Positions 17,885-27,272 are shown, counted from the stretch's first letter. The stretch is 64,000 bases of DNA from Rhodococcus sp. SBT000017 (GCF_003688915.1 NZ_REFU01000001.1:2418001-2482000); one strand, 5' to 3'. The notes: generated from the letters alone by a model not told the origin. A program made the numbers and translations.

Positions 17885-18523
17885 CGAGTACTCCTGTTCC
17901 GGTCTCCCGGTCGACCCGTAGCGCAGCTGCATGCGCAATCGCCCCTTGGAGACCAGGGTTGCCAGGTAGCGCTGCGCCGTCGCACGTGAAATACCGATGG
18001 CGGCAGCAACTTCACCCGCGGACATCGGCTCGGCCGTCGTGCGGACCGCGTCGAGCACCAGATCACGGGTGACGGACTGCGAGGACGGCAACGGTGCCGC
18101 AGCGCGCGGGCGGAGCGCGTCGAGTCCGCTGTCGATGTCGGCCTGGCTCAGCTCCTCCGAACGGTCCAGAGCGCTGCGGTACGTCAGGTATCCGGTGAGG
18201 CGATCGACCAGCGCCGAACGCGGAAACGGTTTGATCAGGTACGTCCAGGCACCGGCGGTCATCGCCGAGCGCACCGTCTGTTGATCCGCCGCAGCAGAGA
18301 GCACCACGGCGTCGCACTCGAGTTCGCGCACCAGGTCGATTCCGGATCCGTCGGGCAGATAGACATCGACCAGCGCCAGATCGAACGAGTGGGTCGACGC
18401 CAACTCCCGCGCCTGGGCGATACTCGTCGCCACCGCGGCCACCTCGTAGTTGTCCAGCGAATTGACCAGTGCCGCATGTAGATCCGCGACTCGGAAGTCG
18501 TCGTCCACGACCAGTACTCTCAT
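17867..18523 (-). CDS. CitB/DcuR-family response regulator
   Basis: The 218-residue protein has a receiver domain with phospho-acceptor Asp53 (LALVDVYLPDGSGIDLV) and conserved K-P at IKPFPRSALVDRL. Its C-terminal helix-turn-helix (TAEPMSAGEVAAAIGISRAT) is the CitB/DpiA type. It overlaps by 4 nt the gene for its kinase and is divergent, across that gene, from the citrate-type transporter it probably activates. Confidence 0.92.
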   Translation of the reverse strand: MRVLVVDDDFRVADLHAALVNSLDNYEVAAVATSIAQARELASTHSFDLALVDVYLPDGSGIDLVRELECDAVVLSAAADQQTVRSAMTAGAWTYLIKPFPRSALVDRLTGYLTYRSALDRSEELSQADIDSGLDALRPRAAAPLPSSQSVTRDLVLDAVRTTAEPMSAGEVAAAIGISRATAQRYLATLVSKGRLRMQLRYGSTGRPEQEYSLPPGA

Positions 18524-20184
18524 TGGGTCACCTCGTCGGTCAGTAGTGCATCCGGTATCGACGCGATGAACACTGCGCCTCCTCGTTGATTCTCTTCGGT
18601 GATCTGCCCGCCGGCATCGGCCAGCGTCACGTCGCCGCCGCGGGTGCGCGCGATCTGCCGGCTCAGCGCCAACCCCACTCCTCGGCCGCCCGGGGATTCC
18701 GCCGTCGACTTGGTCGAGACTCCCTCCACGAACACCTGATCGACTTCCAGGTCCACCCCGTCGCCGGAATCGACGACCACGATGTGCAGGGTCGAACCGT
18801 CCTGCACCAGTTCCACTTCCACCTCGGCCGGCCGCCTGACTCCCAGCCTGGCGGCATCGATCGCGTTGTCGACCAGATTGCCCAGCACAGTCGTCACGTC
18901 GACCGGAACGGCTACCTCTCCCCCGACCCAGGTGTTCTCGCCCAACACCATTCGGACGCTGCTCTCGCGGGCGTGCGCGGCTTTCGCGGTCAGGAACGAC
19001 CGTAGGTAGGCGTCGGACACGGCATCGATACCCTCGACGGTTTCCGATCTCGGCCCGACACCGAGTATTTCGTCGATGTACTGCGACGCTCGATCGGGGT
19101 GGCCCTCGTGCAGCAGTCCACTGACCAGATGCATTCGGTTTGCGAACTCGTGGCGTTGGGCGCGCAGCACGGCAGACATCGACTGCACCGCGTCGAGCTG
19201 ACGCGTCAGTGTCTCCACGTCGGTCCGGTCTCGCACGGTCAGCACCGTACCCAGATTGCGATTGTCGCGCAGCACTTTTCGGGCGGAGGCGATGACGACC
19301 ACCTCGTCCACGGCGGCCAGCACCGGCTCGGCCGTCGGAGATCGGATGACCTCGAGCAATCTGGGGGTCAGACCGATGTTCTCGATGCGCATTCCCGGTT
19401 TGCCGTCGATCGAGAGCAACGTACGCGCCTCGTCGTTGACGACCGTGACGACTCCGTCGGGATCGATGGCGACGACACCCTCACCGATCCCGTGCAGCAC
19501 TGCCTCCTGTTCACGGACCAATTCGGCGAGCTCCTCCGGCTCGAGCCCCAGCGTCAGTCGTTTCCACCTGCGCGCCAACAGGGTCGAGCCGGCCAGCCCG
19601 AGCAACAGCACGGCACCGGTCACCAACCCGCCGTTGACCAGATCCTTCACCAACTCGGTGCGCACGGCCGTGGTCGAGATACCGACACTCACTTCACCGA
19701 TCACCATGTCGGTCGAACCGAGCGCCAGCACAGGCACTTTCGCACGTACGGAGTCGCCGAGCGTGCCACGCTCCTGTTCGACCACCTCGTTGCCCGCCAA
19801 CGCACCCGAAGGATCGGTACTCACCCGCTGGCCCAGCACCGTCGGATCGGGGTGCGCCAACCGCAGACCCCGATCATCGGTGATGACGACGAACAGGGCG
19901 TCGGTGCGATTGCGGGCACCCTCGGCCGCGCGCTGCAACGCCCCACCCGCCAACACACCCGCGGGCGCGGCATCGGTGCCGGCGGTGTCGACTGCCGAGA
20001 ACTGCTCGACGAGCGAGCGCACCTCCGGGTCCGACGCCACCGTCCGGGCGACCGCGAGCGCACGTTCGCCGTACTCCTCACTCGCCTGCCTGCCACTGCT
20101 GATCGCGAACACCCCGAACGCCACTGCCAGGGCCACCGCCACCAGCGCTGCCTGCAACAACAGCACCTGGGTCCTCAATCGCAC
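18520..20184 (-). CDS. CitA/DcuS-family sensor histidine kinase
   Basis: The 554-residue kinase has two membrane helices (about 6-28 and 185-204) bracketing an extracytoplasmic sensor domain of about 150 residues, as in CitA/DcuS sensors that bind citrate or C4-dicarboxylates. A PAS domain follows (about 225-320), then the phospho-acceptor His345 in RAQRHEFANRMHLVSGLL and an ATPase domain with GNLVDNAIDA and GGRGVGLAL. It is divergent from the transporter gene with a 168-bp gap, the standard arrangement for ligand-induced uptake. Confidence 0.93.
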   Translation of the reverse strand: MRLRTQVLLLQAALVAVALAVAFGVFAISSGRQASEEYGERALAVARTVASDPEVRSLVEQFSAVDTAGTDAAPAGVLAGGALQRAAEGARNRTDALFVVITDDRGLRLAHPDPTVLGQRVSTDPSGALAGNEVVEQERGTLGDSVRAKVPVLALGSTDMVIGEVSVGISTTAVRTELVKDLVNGGLVTGAVLLLGLAGSTLLARRWKRLTLGLEPEELAELVREQEAVLHGIGEGVVAIDPDGVVTVVNDEARTLLSIDGKPGMRIENIGLTPRLLEVIRSPTAEPVLAAVDEVVVIASARKVLRDNRNLGTVLTVRDRTDVETLTRQLDAVQSMSAVLRAQRHEFANRMHLVSGLLHEGHPDRASQYIDEILGVGPRSETVEGIDAVSDAYLRSFLTAKAAHARESSVRMVLGENTWVGGEVAVPVDVTTVLGNLVDNAIDAARLGVRRPAEVEVELVQDGSTLHIVVVDSGDGVDLEVDQVFVEGVSTKSTAESPGGRGVGLALSRQIARTRGGDVTLADAGGQITEENQRGGAVFIASIPDALLTDEVTQ

Positions 20185-20284
20185 CCACTCAGGCTATGCG
20201 CCGGGCGGGCTCGAGCACAATGCGCAAAAGGCTCTTTACGTTGCTAGCGCGGGTAGTGCGCACAACGGCGACCATGTGATGCCG

Positions 20285-20294
20285 GTTACGTAAC
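20285..20294. promoter_or_regulatory. GTTACGTAAC palindrome in the citA/citM intergenic region
   Basis: A perfect 10-bp palindrome lies about 58 bp upstream of the transporter start. It is a possible CitB-type or transporter-promoter operator. No consensus for this family in actinobacteria is known to me, so the assignment is tentative. Confidence 0.3.
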
Positions 20295-20352
20295 TTCAGT
20301 CACACACGCAGTCCAACCGGACCCACCTCACACATTCGAGAAGGAGTGCACG

Positions 20353-21735
20353 ATGTTGGTGATACTCGGCTTCCTCATGGTAGCCGCCTTCATGTTCTTG
20401 ATCCTGACCAAGAGAGCCACGCCCGTCGTCGCACTCACCCTCGTACCCGTCATCTTCGGTCTGCTGGCCGGCGCGGGGCTCGGCATCGGCGACATGATCA
20501 CCGACGGCATCAAGTCCCTGGCCCCCACCGCGGCCCTGCTGTTCTTCGCCATCATCTTCTTCGGAATCATGATCGACGTCGGACTGTTCGACCCACTGGT
20601 GCGCGGAATTCTCCGCCTGGTGCGCAACGACCCGATGAAACTCGTTGTCGGAACTGCCATTCTGGCCATGGTCGTCTCGCTCGACGGTGACGGCTCCACC
20701 ACATTCATCATCGTGACGTCCGCACTGCTGCCGCTCTATCTCAAACTCGGTGTCAGCCCGGTGATTCTGACGGTCGTCGCCGGTCTCGCCAACGGCACGA
20801 TGAACATCATCCCGTGGGGCGGCCCGACGGTTCGCGCTGCTTCCGCCCTCGGCATCTCCCCGTCCGACGTCTTCGTTCCGATGGTTCCCTCGATGATCGT
20901 CGGCCTGATCATCGTGCTGCTCTTCGCCGTTCACCTGGGCATCATGGAACGCCGACGCATCGGCAAGCTGATCTACGAACCCGAACTGGTGGCCTCCGGT
21001 GGCGGCGGCAGTATCCGCAAGGGCGGCAAGGCAACCGGCGGAGCAGGCACTGGCGGATCGGACGACAGCGAATCCGGCCAGTTCTTCGACGGCCTCGACC
21101 CCAACCGCGACACCCTGCGCCCGAAGCTACTGTGGTTCAACGCTGCTCTGACGGTCATCCTGCTCGTCGTTCTCGTCATGGACATCCTGCCCATCCCGGT
21201 GCTGTTCATGATCGCTGCCTCGATTGCCCTGACGGTCAACTTCCCCAAGGTCAAGGAGCAGGGCGACGCGATCGCACGGCACTCGTCCTCCATCGTCTCC
21301 GTGGTCGCCATGGTGCTCGCCGCGGCAATCCTCACCGGCGTCTTCCAGGGCACCGGCATGGTCGAGGCCATGGCCGAGTGGCTGCTCAACGTCATCCCGC
21401 CCGGCATGGGCCCGTACCTGGCCGTCATCACCGGCATCCTGAGCATCCCGCTGACGTTCTTCATGACCAACGACGCGTTCTACTTCGGCATCCTCCCAGT
21501 GCTCACCGAGACCGCCGAGAAATACGGCATCGACCCGGTCGAGATGGCCCGTGCATCGATCACCGGTCAGCCCGTCCACCTGCAGAGCCCGCTGGTTCCG
21601 GCCATCCTGCTGCTGGTCACTCTCGCCGGAGTGTCGCTGGCCGATCACCACAAGAAGGTGCTCTGGCGAGCGGTGGTCGTCTCCCTCGCGATGCTGGCCG
21701 TCGGCATCGTCCTCGGCCAGATCCCGTTCGGCTGA
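20353..21735 (+). CDS. CitMHS-family citrate/metal-citrate transporter
   Basis: The 460-residue polytopic protein begins with a hydrophobic segment and matches the CitMHS fold: MITDGIKSLAPTAALLFFAI in helix 3-4, SLDGDGSTTFIIVTSALLPL, and a C-terminal TGQPVHLQSPLVPAILLLV. These carriers import citrate complexed with Mg2+ or Ca2+. A long cytoplasmic loop rich in Gly (about residues 215-245) separates the halves. It heads a run with a universal stress protein and an AbrB-family gene, and CitAB likely regulates it. Confidence 0.92.
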   Translation: MLVILGFLMVAAFMFLILTKRATPVVALTLVPVIFGLLAGAGLGIGDMITDGIKSLAPTAALLFFAIIFFGIMIDVGLFDPLVRGILRLVRNDPMKLVVGTAILAMVVSLDGDGSTTFIIVTSALLPLYLKLGVSPVILTVVAGLANGTMNIIPWGGPTVRAASALGISPSDVFVPMVPSMIVGLIIVLLFAVHLGIMERRRIGKLIYEPELVASGGGGSIRKGGKATGGAGTGGSDDSESGQFFDGLDPNRDTLRPKLLWFNAALTVILLVVLVMDILPIPVLFMIAASIALTVNFPKVKEQGDAIARHSSSIVSVVAMVLAAAILTGVFQGTGMVEAMAEWLLNVIPPGMGPYLAVITGILSIPLTFFMTNDAFYFGILPVLTETAEKYGIDPVEMARASITGQPVHLQSPLVPAILLLVTLAGVSLADHHKKVLWRAVVVSLAMLAVGIVLGQIPFG

Positions 21736-21768
21736 TCCCCCACCTCATCTCGCGTAGGAGAAACCGTC

Positions 21769-22179
21769 ATGACTGTTGGCGTACTGCACAACAATTCACC
21801 CGAGGGCCGCGCAGCACTGGCGGCCGCCGTTCGAGAAGCACGCATCCGAGAGACGGACCTCGTCGTCCTGCACGCGCTGTCGGGATCGGCCGAACCGTCC
21901 GCCGAGGCGGCCGAGACGCAGGCAGTGTCCACTTCGGTGGAGACCGCTCTGGCCGACATCGACCACGCCGACGCCGTCACCTGGACCGTGGCAGTGGGTA
22001 GGCCCGATCCCGATGCCGTCAACACCCTGCTGACTTTGGTCGAGGAACAGAAGTCCGAGATCCTCGTCGTCGGTTCGCGCCACCGTTCGGCCGTCGGCAA
22101 GTTCCTGATGGGACAGACGATTCAGCGGCTGCTGCTCGAGATCCCGGTTCCGGTTCTGCTGGTCAAGTCCGGAGTGTGA
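21769..22179 (+). CDS. universal stress protein (UspA family), citM-linked
   Basis: The 136-residue single-domain USP has the ATP-loop region VVGSRHRSAVGKFLMGQTIQ near the C-terminus; the second Gly of the usual G-2x-G-9x-G pattern is replaced by His, so nucleotide binding is uncertain. It lies 33 bp after the transporter gene and its stop overlaps the next start (GTGA). A close paralogue with the same RSAVGKFLMG block is divergent from the TctCBA operon at 48601-48993. Confidence 0.9.
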   Translation: MTVGVLHNNSPEGRAALAAAVREARIRETDLVVLHALSGSAEPSAEAAETQAVSTSVETALADIDHADAVTWTVAVGRPDPDAVNTLLTLVEEQKSEILVVGSRHRSAVGKFLMGQTIQRLLLEIPVPVLLVKSGV

Positions 22180-23294
22180 GTGTCTCCGACCGCGCCGGAA
22201 AAGTAGTGGGGCACAGCCTCCGATGGATCGGCCTCGCAGCCGTATCCGTCGGGGGCTGGGCCCTTTTCGCGGCGCTGGGGCTCACGGCACCGTCGTTGTT
22301 CGCGGCGCTCGTCGTCGCCGTGGTCTTCGCACTGACCGGTCTCGGACCCGCGGCCGTCCCCCGTCCATTGTCGATGGCGGCGCAGGGGACCCTGGCGGTG
22401 ACGATCGGGCTGATGCTCGACACCGAGACACTCGGTGCGTTGGGCGAGAACTGGATTCCCGCCGTTCTCGTCGGCGCGGGAACGCTGGTTGTCAGCGCAG
22501 GCTGCGGCGCGCTGCTCGCCCTGCATCGCGATGTCGACCCGGTTACTGGCGCACTGTCCCTGATCGCGGGTGGCGCAACGGGTCTGGTGTCCATCGCCCG
22601 GGAGCTCGGCGGCGACGAGCGCATCGTCGCCGTGGTGCAGTACCTGCGCGTTGCACTCGTGGTGGTCACGATGCCCTTGATCGTCACGTTCGCCTTCCAC
22701 GCCGACTCCGGCAGTGGTGCGGCGAGAGAGGAGATCTCGACGCCCTGGTATCTCGGCACGGCGTTTCTGCTCGGAGCCGTCGTCACGGGGATCGTGCTCG
22801 CGCGTCTGATCAGACTGCCTGCACCGGCAACGCTCGGACCGCTGATCGTGGCGGGCGCATGCGAGCTGCTCGGGTGGCCCGTGGACATCTCGGTGCCCAC
22901 GGTCCTGCTGCCGGTGGCGTTCATCGTCATCGGATGGCAAGCGGGACTTGCCTTCACGACCGCGAGCCTGCGGGCCATCGGACGGATCTTTCCGTGGGCG
23001 GCGCTGTTGGTCCTCTCGATCGGCCTGGTGTGCGCACTGTTCGGTTGGGCGCTCTCCGCCGTCACCGGGGTCAGCATGCTGACCGGCTACCTCGCCACCA
23101 CACCCGGCGGGTTGGCCGCTGTGCTCGCGGTGTCTGCGACGACCGGATCGGACGTCACCTTCGTGGCCTGCGTTCAGGTGATTCGGCTGGTGTCGATGCT
23201 CGTCGCCGCGCCACTCGCCGCAGCCGCGTACACCAGGCTGGCCGAACGCAAGAAGGCCAGGGCGGCGACCGAATCAACCGTCGGCGCGGGGTAA
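22176..23294 (+). CDS. AbrB-family (ammonia monooxygenase-like) membrane protein
   Basis: The 372-residue protein has about ten helices in two similar halves, as expected for the AbrB membrane family, in which the duplicated unit includes GLMLDTETLGAL and PLIVAGACELLG-type segments and conserved ATPGGLAAVLAVSATTGSDV near the end. The function of the family is not firmly known; transport is suspected. The GTG start overlaps the USP stop, so it is co-translated with the citrate locus. It ends convergently with phoR, overlapping by 21 nt. Confidence 0.8.
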   Translation: MSVSDRAGKVVGHSLRWIGLAAVSVGGWALFAALGLTAPSLFAALVVAVVFALTGLGPAAVPRPLSMAAQGTLAVTIGLMLDTETLGALGENWIPAVLVGAGTLVVSAGCGALLALHRDVDPVTGALSLIAGGATGLVSIARELGGDERIVAVVQYLRVALVVVTMPLIVTFAFHADSGSGAAREEISTPWYLGTAFLLGAVVTGIVLARLIRLPAPATLGPLIVAGACELLGWPVDISVPTVLLPVAFIVIGWQAGLAFTTASLRAIGRIFPWAALLVLSIGLVCALFGWALSAVTGVSMLTGYLATTPGGLAAVLAVSATTGSDVTFVACVQVIRLVSMLVAAPLAAAAYTRLAERKKARAATESTVGAG

Positions 23295-24686
23295 TTCGAC
23301 CCGGAAGGTCGCGCCCTGCCCCGGGGTGCTGTGCACTCGCACCGTGCCTCGGTGAGCGGCGACCAACGCCGCGACGATCGACAGCCCCAGCCCGCTGCCG
23401 CCGCTCTCCCTGGTTCGCGAGGAATCGGCTCGATAGAAGCGCTCGAAGACGTGTGCGGCCTCCTCCTCTCGCAGACCCGGCCCGGTGTCCTGCACTTCGA
23501 GCAGCACCGAAGACCGGGTGGTCCCGACACACACGGTGATCGACGCGGATTCGGGCGTGTGCCGAACCGCGTTTCCGACGAGGTTCGCGAGTACCTGCCT
23601 CAGCCGGGCATCGTCACCGTCGACCTCGGGAATTCCCGGTCCTGCCAACACCTTCAGCGAGATGTCGCGCTGGGGCGAGACCGCCTTCGCGTCGTGCACG
23701 GCGTCGGCGGCGATGGTGAGCAGATCGACTCGGCGTACTTCGAGGGGTCGTTGGGCGTCGAGGCGCGCGAGCATCAGCAGGTCTTCGACGAGCAGTCCCA
23801 TGCGCGCCGACTCGCCCTCGATTCGGTTCATCAGCACGGCGATGTCGCTCATCGCACCCTGCCGGTACAGCTCGGCGAACCCGCGGATCGTCGTCAGCGG
23901 CGTCCGTAGTTCGTGACTGGCGTCGGCGACGAAGCGGCGCATCCGATCCTCGGATGCACGCGCCGCCTCCTCCGAGGCCGCGGTGGCCGCGAAGGCGCGT
24001 TGGATCTGCGAGAGCATCCCGTTCAGGGCCGCCGACAACCGGCCCACCTCGGTCTTCTCGCTCCACTCGGGGACTCGGCGATGCAGATCCCCGGCGGCGA
24101 TGGCCGCAGCAGTGGTCTCCACCTCACGCAGCGGTCGCAGACTGCGCCGCACCACGAAATACGCAATCACGGCCAGGGCCAGCAACACCGCTGCTCCGAT
24201 GTAGAACTGAAGTACCGCGAGCCTGCTGACGGTCTGCTGGTTGGCGCTGAGCGACATTCCCACGGTGGTGGAGCCTTCGTTGTTGGTCACCGTGATCACC
24301 CGCCATTGTTTCGACGGGTCCCCCTCGGAACCGACGGTCGTCGGGATGGCCGACGGCGTGCCCGACAGATCCGGAACATCCTCCGCCACATCGTTGATGG
24401 GGCCGCGGACGGTACCGTCGTTGGCCACCGAGCGAACGAAGAAGTTGGACGGCGGACGGCTCGGATTCGGCTCGTCCACGGGTGGGAGCGGTCGGGCGTC
24501 GGGTTGTGCCCACCCGCGGGACGCCTCGATCAGTTGACTGTCCAGACGACGCATCAGCGAGGTCTCGAGCGAGGAGGTCACTGCAACCCCCGACGCCAGC
24601 AGACCGAGCCCGACCAGGAGTAGCAGCGCTGCGACCAAGGTGAAACGCAGCGGCAGATTCCGAATCCGAGCTCGAATGCCCGTCAC
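23274..24686 (-). CDS. phoR: sensor histidine kinase PhoR
   Basis: The 470-residue kinase has a first helix near residues 14-35, an extracytoplasmic domain, a second helix near 165-185, a HAMP domain (RRSLRPLREVETTAAAIAAG), the phospho-acceptor His in DASHELRTPLTTIRGFAELY and an ATPase domain with GNAVRHTPESA and GSGLGLSI. Domain order and motifs match mycobacterial PhoR closely. It overlaps phoP by 4 nt and should phosphorylate it in response to an envelope or acid-type signal, by analogy. Confidence 0.93.
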   Translation of the reverse strand: MTGIRARIRNLPLRFTLVAALLLLVGLGLLASGVAVTSSLETSLMRRLDSQLIEASRGWAQPDARPLPPVDEPNPSRPPSNFFVRSVANDGTVRGPINDVAEDVPDLSGTPSAIPTTVGSEGDPSKQWRVITVTNNEGSTTVGMSLSANQQTVSRLAVLQFYIGAAVLLALAVIAYFVVRRSLRPLREVETTAAAIAAGDLHRRVPEWSEKTEVGRLSAALNGMLSQIQRAFAATAASEEAARASEDRMRRFVADASHELRTPLTTIRGFAELYRQGAMSDIAVLMNRIEGESARMGLLVEDLLMLARLDAQRPLEVRRVDLLTIAADAVHDAKAVSPQRDISLKVLAGPGIPEVDGDDARLRQVLANLVGNAVRHTPESASITVCVGTTRSSVLLEVQDTGPGLREEEAAHVFERFYRADSSRTRESGGSGLGLSIVAALVAAHRGTVRVHSTPGQGATFRVELPRADG

Positions 24687-25390
24687 CGTGGCTGACGCAT
24701 GACGTAGCCGACTCCCCGCAGTGTGTGGATCAATCGGGTATCACCCGTATCGACCTTGCGGCGCAGGTACGAGACGTAGGACTCCACCACTCCCACTTCG
24801 CCGCCGAAATCGTAGTGCCACACGTGGTCGAGAATCCGCGGCTTGCTCAGCACGGTTCCCGCGTTGACCATGAAGTACCGCAGCAACGTGAATTCGGTGG
24901 GTGAGAGCGCGACGGGCTCGCCTGCCTTCCACACCTCGTGGGTGTCGTCGTCGAGTTCGATGTCTGCGAACGCAACTCGGGACGGCTGAGTGTCCTCGCT
25001 CTTGCCCGATCGACGCAGGATGACCCTGAGCCGGGCCACCACCTCTTCGAGCGAGAACGGTTTGGTGACGTAGTCGTCCGCACCGAGCGTCAGGCCGGTC
25101 ACTTTGTCCTCCACCGAATCTCGCGCGGTGAGGAACAGGGCGGGCGCATCGATTCCGTCCGCTCGGAGCCGGCGCAACAGACCGAAGCCGTCCATTCCGG
25201 GCATCATCACGTCGAGAATGAGCGCCTCGGGCCTGAAGTTGCGGGCCTTGTCCAGAGCCTCGGGACCGGACGACGCCGTCGCGACCTCGAACCCCTGGAA
25301 TCGGAGGCTGACCGACAGCAGCTCGACGATGGTCGGTTCGTCGTCGACGATCAGGACTCGTGCCTCGGGTGTCTCGCTCACGGTGTCCAT
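24683..25390 (-). CDS. phoP: response regulator PhoP
   Basis: From the ATG at 25390 the product has 235 residues: a receiver domain with Asp60 (EALILDVMMPGMDGFGLLRR) and an OmpR-type winged helix (SPTEFTLLRYFMVNAGTVLS). The sequence closely follows M. tuberculosis PhoP over its whole length, for example RFQGFEVATASSGPEAL and ESYVSYLRRKVDTGDTRLIH. An ATG one codon earlier (25393) is possible. The upstream region contains a PhoP-type direct repeat, consistent with autoregulation. Confidence 0.95.
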   Translation of the reverse strand: MDTVSETPEARVLIVDDEPTIVELLSVSLRFQGFEVATASSGPEALDKARNFRPEALILDVMMPGMDGFGLLRRLRADGIDAPALFLTARDSVEDKVTGLTLGADDYVTKPFSLEEVVARLRVILRRSGKSEDTQPSRVAFADIELDDDTHEVWKAGEPVALSPTEFTLLRYFMVNAGTVLSKPRILDHVWHYDFGGEVGVVESYVSYLRRKVDTGDTRLIHTLRGVGYVMRQPR

Positions 25391-25425
25391 CATCGCGCGG
25401 GAAGCTGCTCGTCCGCTGCACTCTC

Positions 25426-25443
25426 GCTGTGAGGTTGCTGTGA
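25426..25443. promoter_or_regulatory. PhoP box (TCACAGC-N4-TCACAGC)
   Basis: On the minus strand the sequence reads TCACAGC, four bases, TCACAGC, the direct repeat described for mycobacterial PhoP. A third half-site lies at 25454-25460, 17 bp further from phoP. The box sits 36 bp upstream of the phoP start and about 52 bp from the divergent permease start, so it may serve both. Confidence 0.8.
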
Positions 25444-25494
25444 GCCACCGACAGCTGTGAGTCACCGAGAGCACGGTGGAACCCCGGAGGAGGC

Positions 25495-26511
25495 ATGATG
25501 GCAGCGATGCTCGACGCGAAGACGGACGGCCGATTCAGGACTCGGCCTCCCGTGTCATCCATGCACGTATTCGCAACTCTGCTCGTGTTGGGCATCGTCT
25601 TCGGTGCCGACGTCACCCGGTGGGTCGACTCGTCCCCCGCGCTGCAGACCGGAGCGACGGTGTTCACCGGGATCTTCGTGCAGGCAACGCCGTTCCTGGT
25701 GCTGGGTGTGCTCGTGAGCGGAGGCATCGCCGCGTTCGTCTCACCCGCTGTTCTGCAGAAGGTGGTGCCGAAGAACGCCACCGCTGCTGTCGGAGTGAGC
25801 GGTCTCGCGGGAATGGCCATGCCTGGTTGTGAGTGCGGAGCCGTTCCCGTCTCGCGTCGGCTGATGGATCAGGGTGTGCCGACGTCTGCAGCTCTGGCGT
25901 TTCTGCTATCTGCACCGGCGATCAACCCCGTCGTCCTGGTCTCCACCGCAGTGGCCTTTCCCGGCGAGCCGGCGATGGTTCTCGCGCGGTTCTTCGGCTC
26001 GCTCGCCACCGCACTGGTGATGGGCTGGTTGTGGACCAGGTTCGGCAAGGCCGAGTGGATCACCGCTCGACTCGCGGATCGCGAACACCGCCACGGAACC
26101 TCGAAGTGGGAGACCTTCCGTGAGTCGGCGCGTACGGACCTGCTCCAGGCCGGAGCTTTCCTCGTGTTCGGAGCAGCGGCCGCCGCGTTGCTGCACCTGG
26201 TGGTGCCCGACTGGGTGTTCGCCCATCTCGCCGGGCAGCTGCTGCTGTCGATCCTGGTGATGGCCGTGCTCGCGGTGATTCTCGCGCTGTGCTCGGAGGC
26301 CGACGCATTCGTCGCGGCGAGCATGTCGATGCTGCCGCTGCTACCACGGCTGGTCTTTCTGGTGGTGGGACCTGCTGTCGATGTGAAGCTGATGGCGATG
26401 CAGGCGGGCAGCTTCGGGCGCGGCTTCGTGGCTCGCTTCGCTCCCCTGACCTTCGTCGTCGCGATCGCGTGCGCCTCGGTGAGCGGCTACCTGTTTCTGG
26501 GTGCGCGATGA
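25495..26511 (+). CDS. YraQ/DUF318-family permease
   Basis: The 338-residue membrane protein carries the family signature GMAMPGCECGAVPVSRRLMD and SAPAINPVVLVSTAVAF, with about eight helices and a mid-protein soluble loop. ArsP-type members of this group export organoarsenicals, others are linked to metal stress; the substrate here is unknown. The start is behind a strong GGAGGAGG site; a second ATG follows one codon later. It overlaps the next gene by 4 nt and is divergent from phoP with the PhoP box between. Confidence 0.85.
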   Translation: MMAAMLDAKTDGRFRTRPPVSSMHVFATLLVLGIVFGADVTRWVDSSPALQTGATVFTGIFVQATPFLVLGVLVSGGIAAFVSPAVLQKVVPKNATAAVGVSGLAGMAMPGCECGAVPVSRRLMDQGVPTSAALAFLLSAPAINPVVLVSTAVAFPGEPAMVLARFFGSLATALVMGWLWTRFGKAEWITARLADREHRHGTSKWETFRESARTDLLQAGAFLVFGAAAAALLHLVVPDWVFAHLAGQLLLSILVMAVLAVILALCSEADAFVAASMSMLPLLPRLVFLVVGPAVDVKLMAMQAGSFGRGFVARFAPLTFVVAIACASVSGYLFLGAR

Positions 26512-27245
26512 AACGCGAGGTGCAGAATCTGCTGCTACTGCTCCTCGGCGGAGCGATGGTCAAGATCTCGTGGGACGGCAGCTTTGTGCGATACGTCAAA
26601 CCGTCGCTGCATCCGTATCTGCTGACCGCCGGGGTGTTGATCGTCGCCCTGGCAATCGCGTCGATCGTCGCCGACATCCGCCGCGGTGGGCCCGGTGACG
26701 ACGGTCATGATCACGATTCGCGTCCGTACTGGCTGCTCCTGGTTCCGCTCGCGGTCATCCTGTTCATCGCACCACCCGCGCTGGGAGTCTCGGCGGTCGG
26801 CGATCGATCCGTCACCTCGGCGGCCGATCGTCAGAGGACAGCGTTTCCACCCCTGCCGGACGAGCTCGCGCCCGAGGTTCCGCTGCTCGATGTTGTGCAA
26901 CGCGCGGTCAGGGACACCGAAGGCAGCCTCGACGGACGGGAGATTCGCGTCACCGGATTCGCCGTCGCGACCGCGAACGGAGGCTCGCCGCGCGCCGACG
27001 GAACGAGAGAAGGCATCGACCTCGCTCGCATTCTCATCATCTGTTGCGCGGCCGACGCCAGGTCCGTTCGCATCCACCTCGACGCAGGTAGCGCAGCTCT
27101 CGACGACATTCCGGACGGCACCTGGCTGCAGATATCGGGAACCGTCGACGCTGCCACGGCGACGGAGGACACCGCGTTCACACCCACGATGACGGTGTCG
27201 ACGGTCGAGCGAATCGAAGCACCGGCGAACACGTACGCGTACTGA
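26508..27245 (+). CDS. DUF1980/TIGR03943-family membrane protein, partner of YraQ permease
   Basis: The 245-residue protein has two or three N-terminal helices and a short His/Asp-rich loop (GDDGHDHDSRPY). The soluble C-terminal domain contains IRVTGFAVA and LIICCAADARSVRIHL, features of the TIGR03943 permease-subunit family. Genes of this kind usually sit next to a YraQ permease, as here, with an ATGA overlap. The His-rich loop suggests metal contact, which is an inference only. Confidence 0.82.
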   Translation: MKREVQNLLLLLLGGAMVKISWDGSFVRYVKPSLHPYLLTAGVLIVALAIASIVADIRRGGPGDDGHDHDSRPYWLLLVPLAVILFIAPPALGVSAVGDRSVTSAADRQRTAFPPLPDELAPEVPLLDVVQRAVRDTEGSLDGREIRVTGFAVATANGGSPRADGTREGIDLARILIICCAADARSVRIHLDAGSAALDDIPDGTWLQISGTVDAATATEDTAFTPTMTVSTVERIEAPANTYAY

Positions 27246-27272
27246 CACCGTGGCCACTGTCAGCCAAAATTG

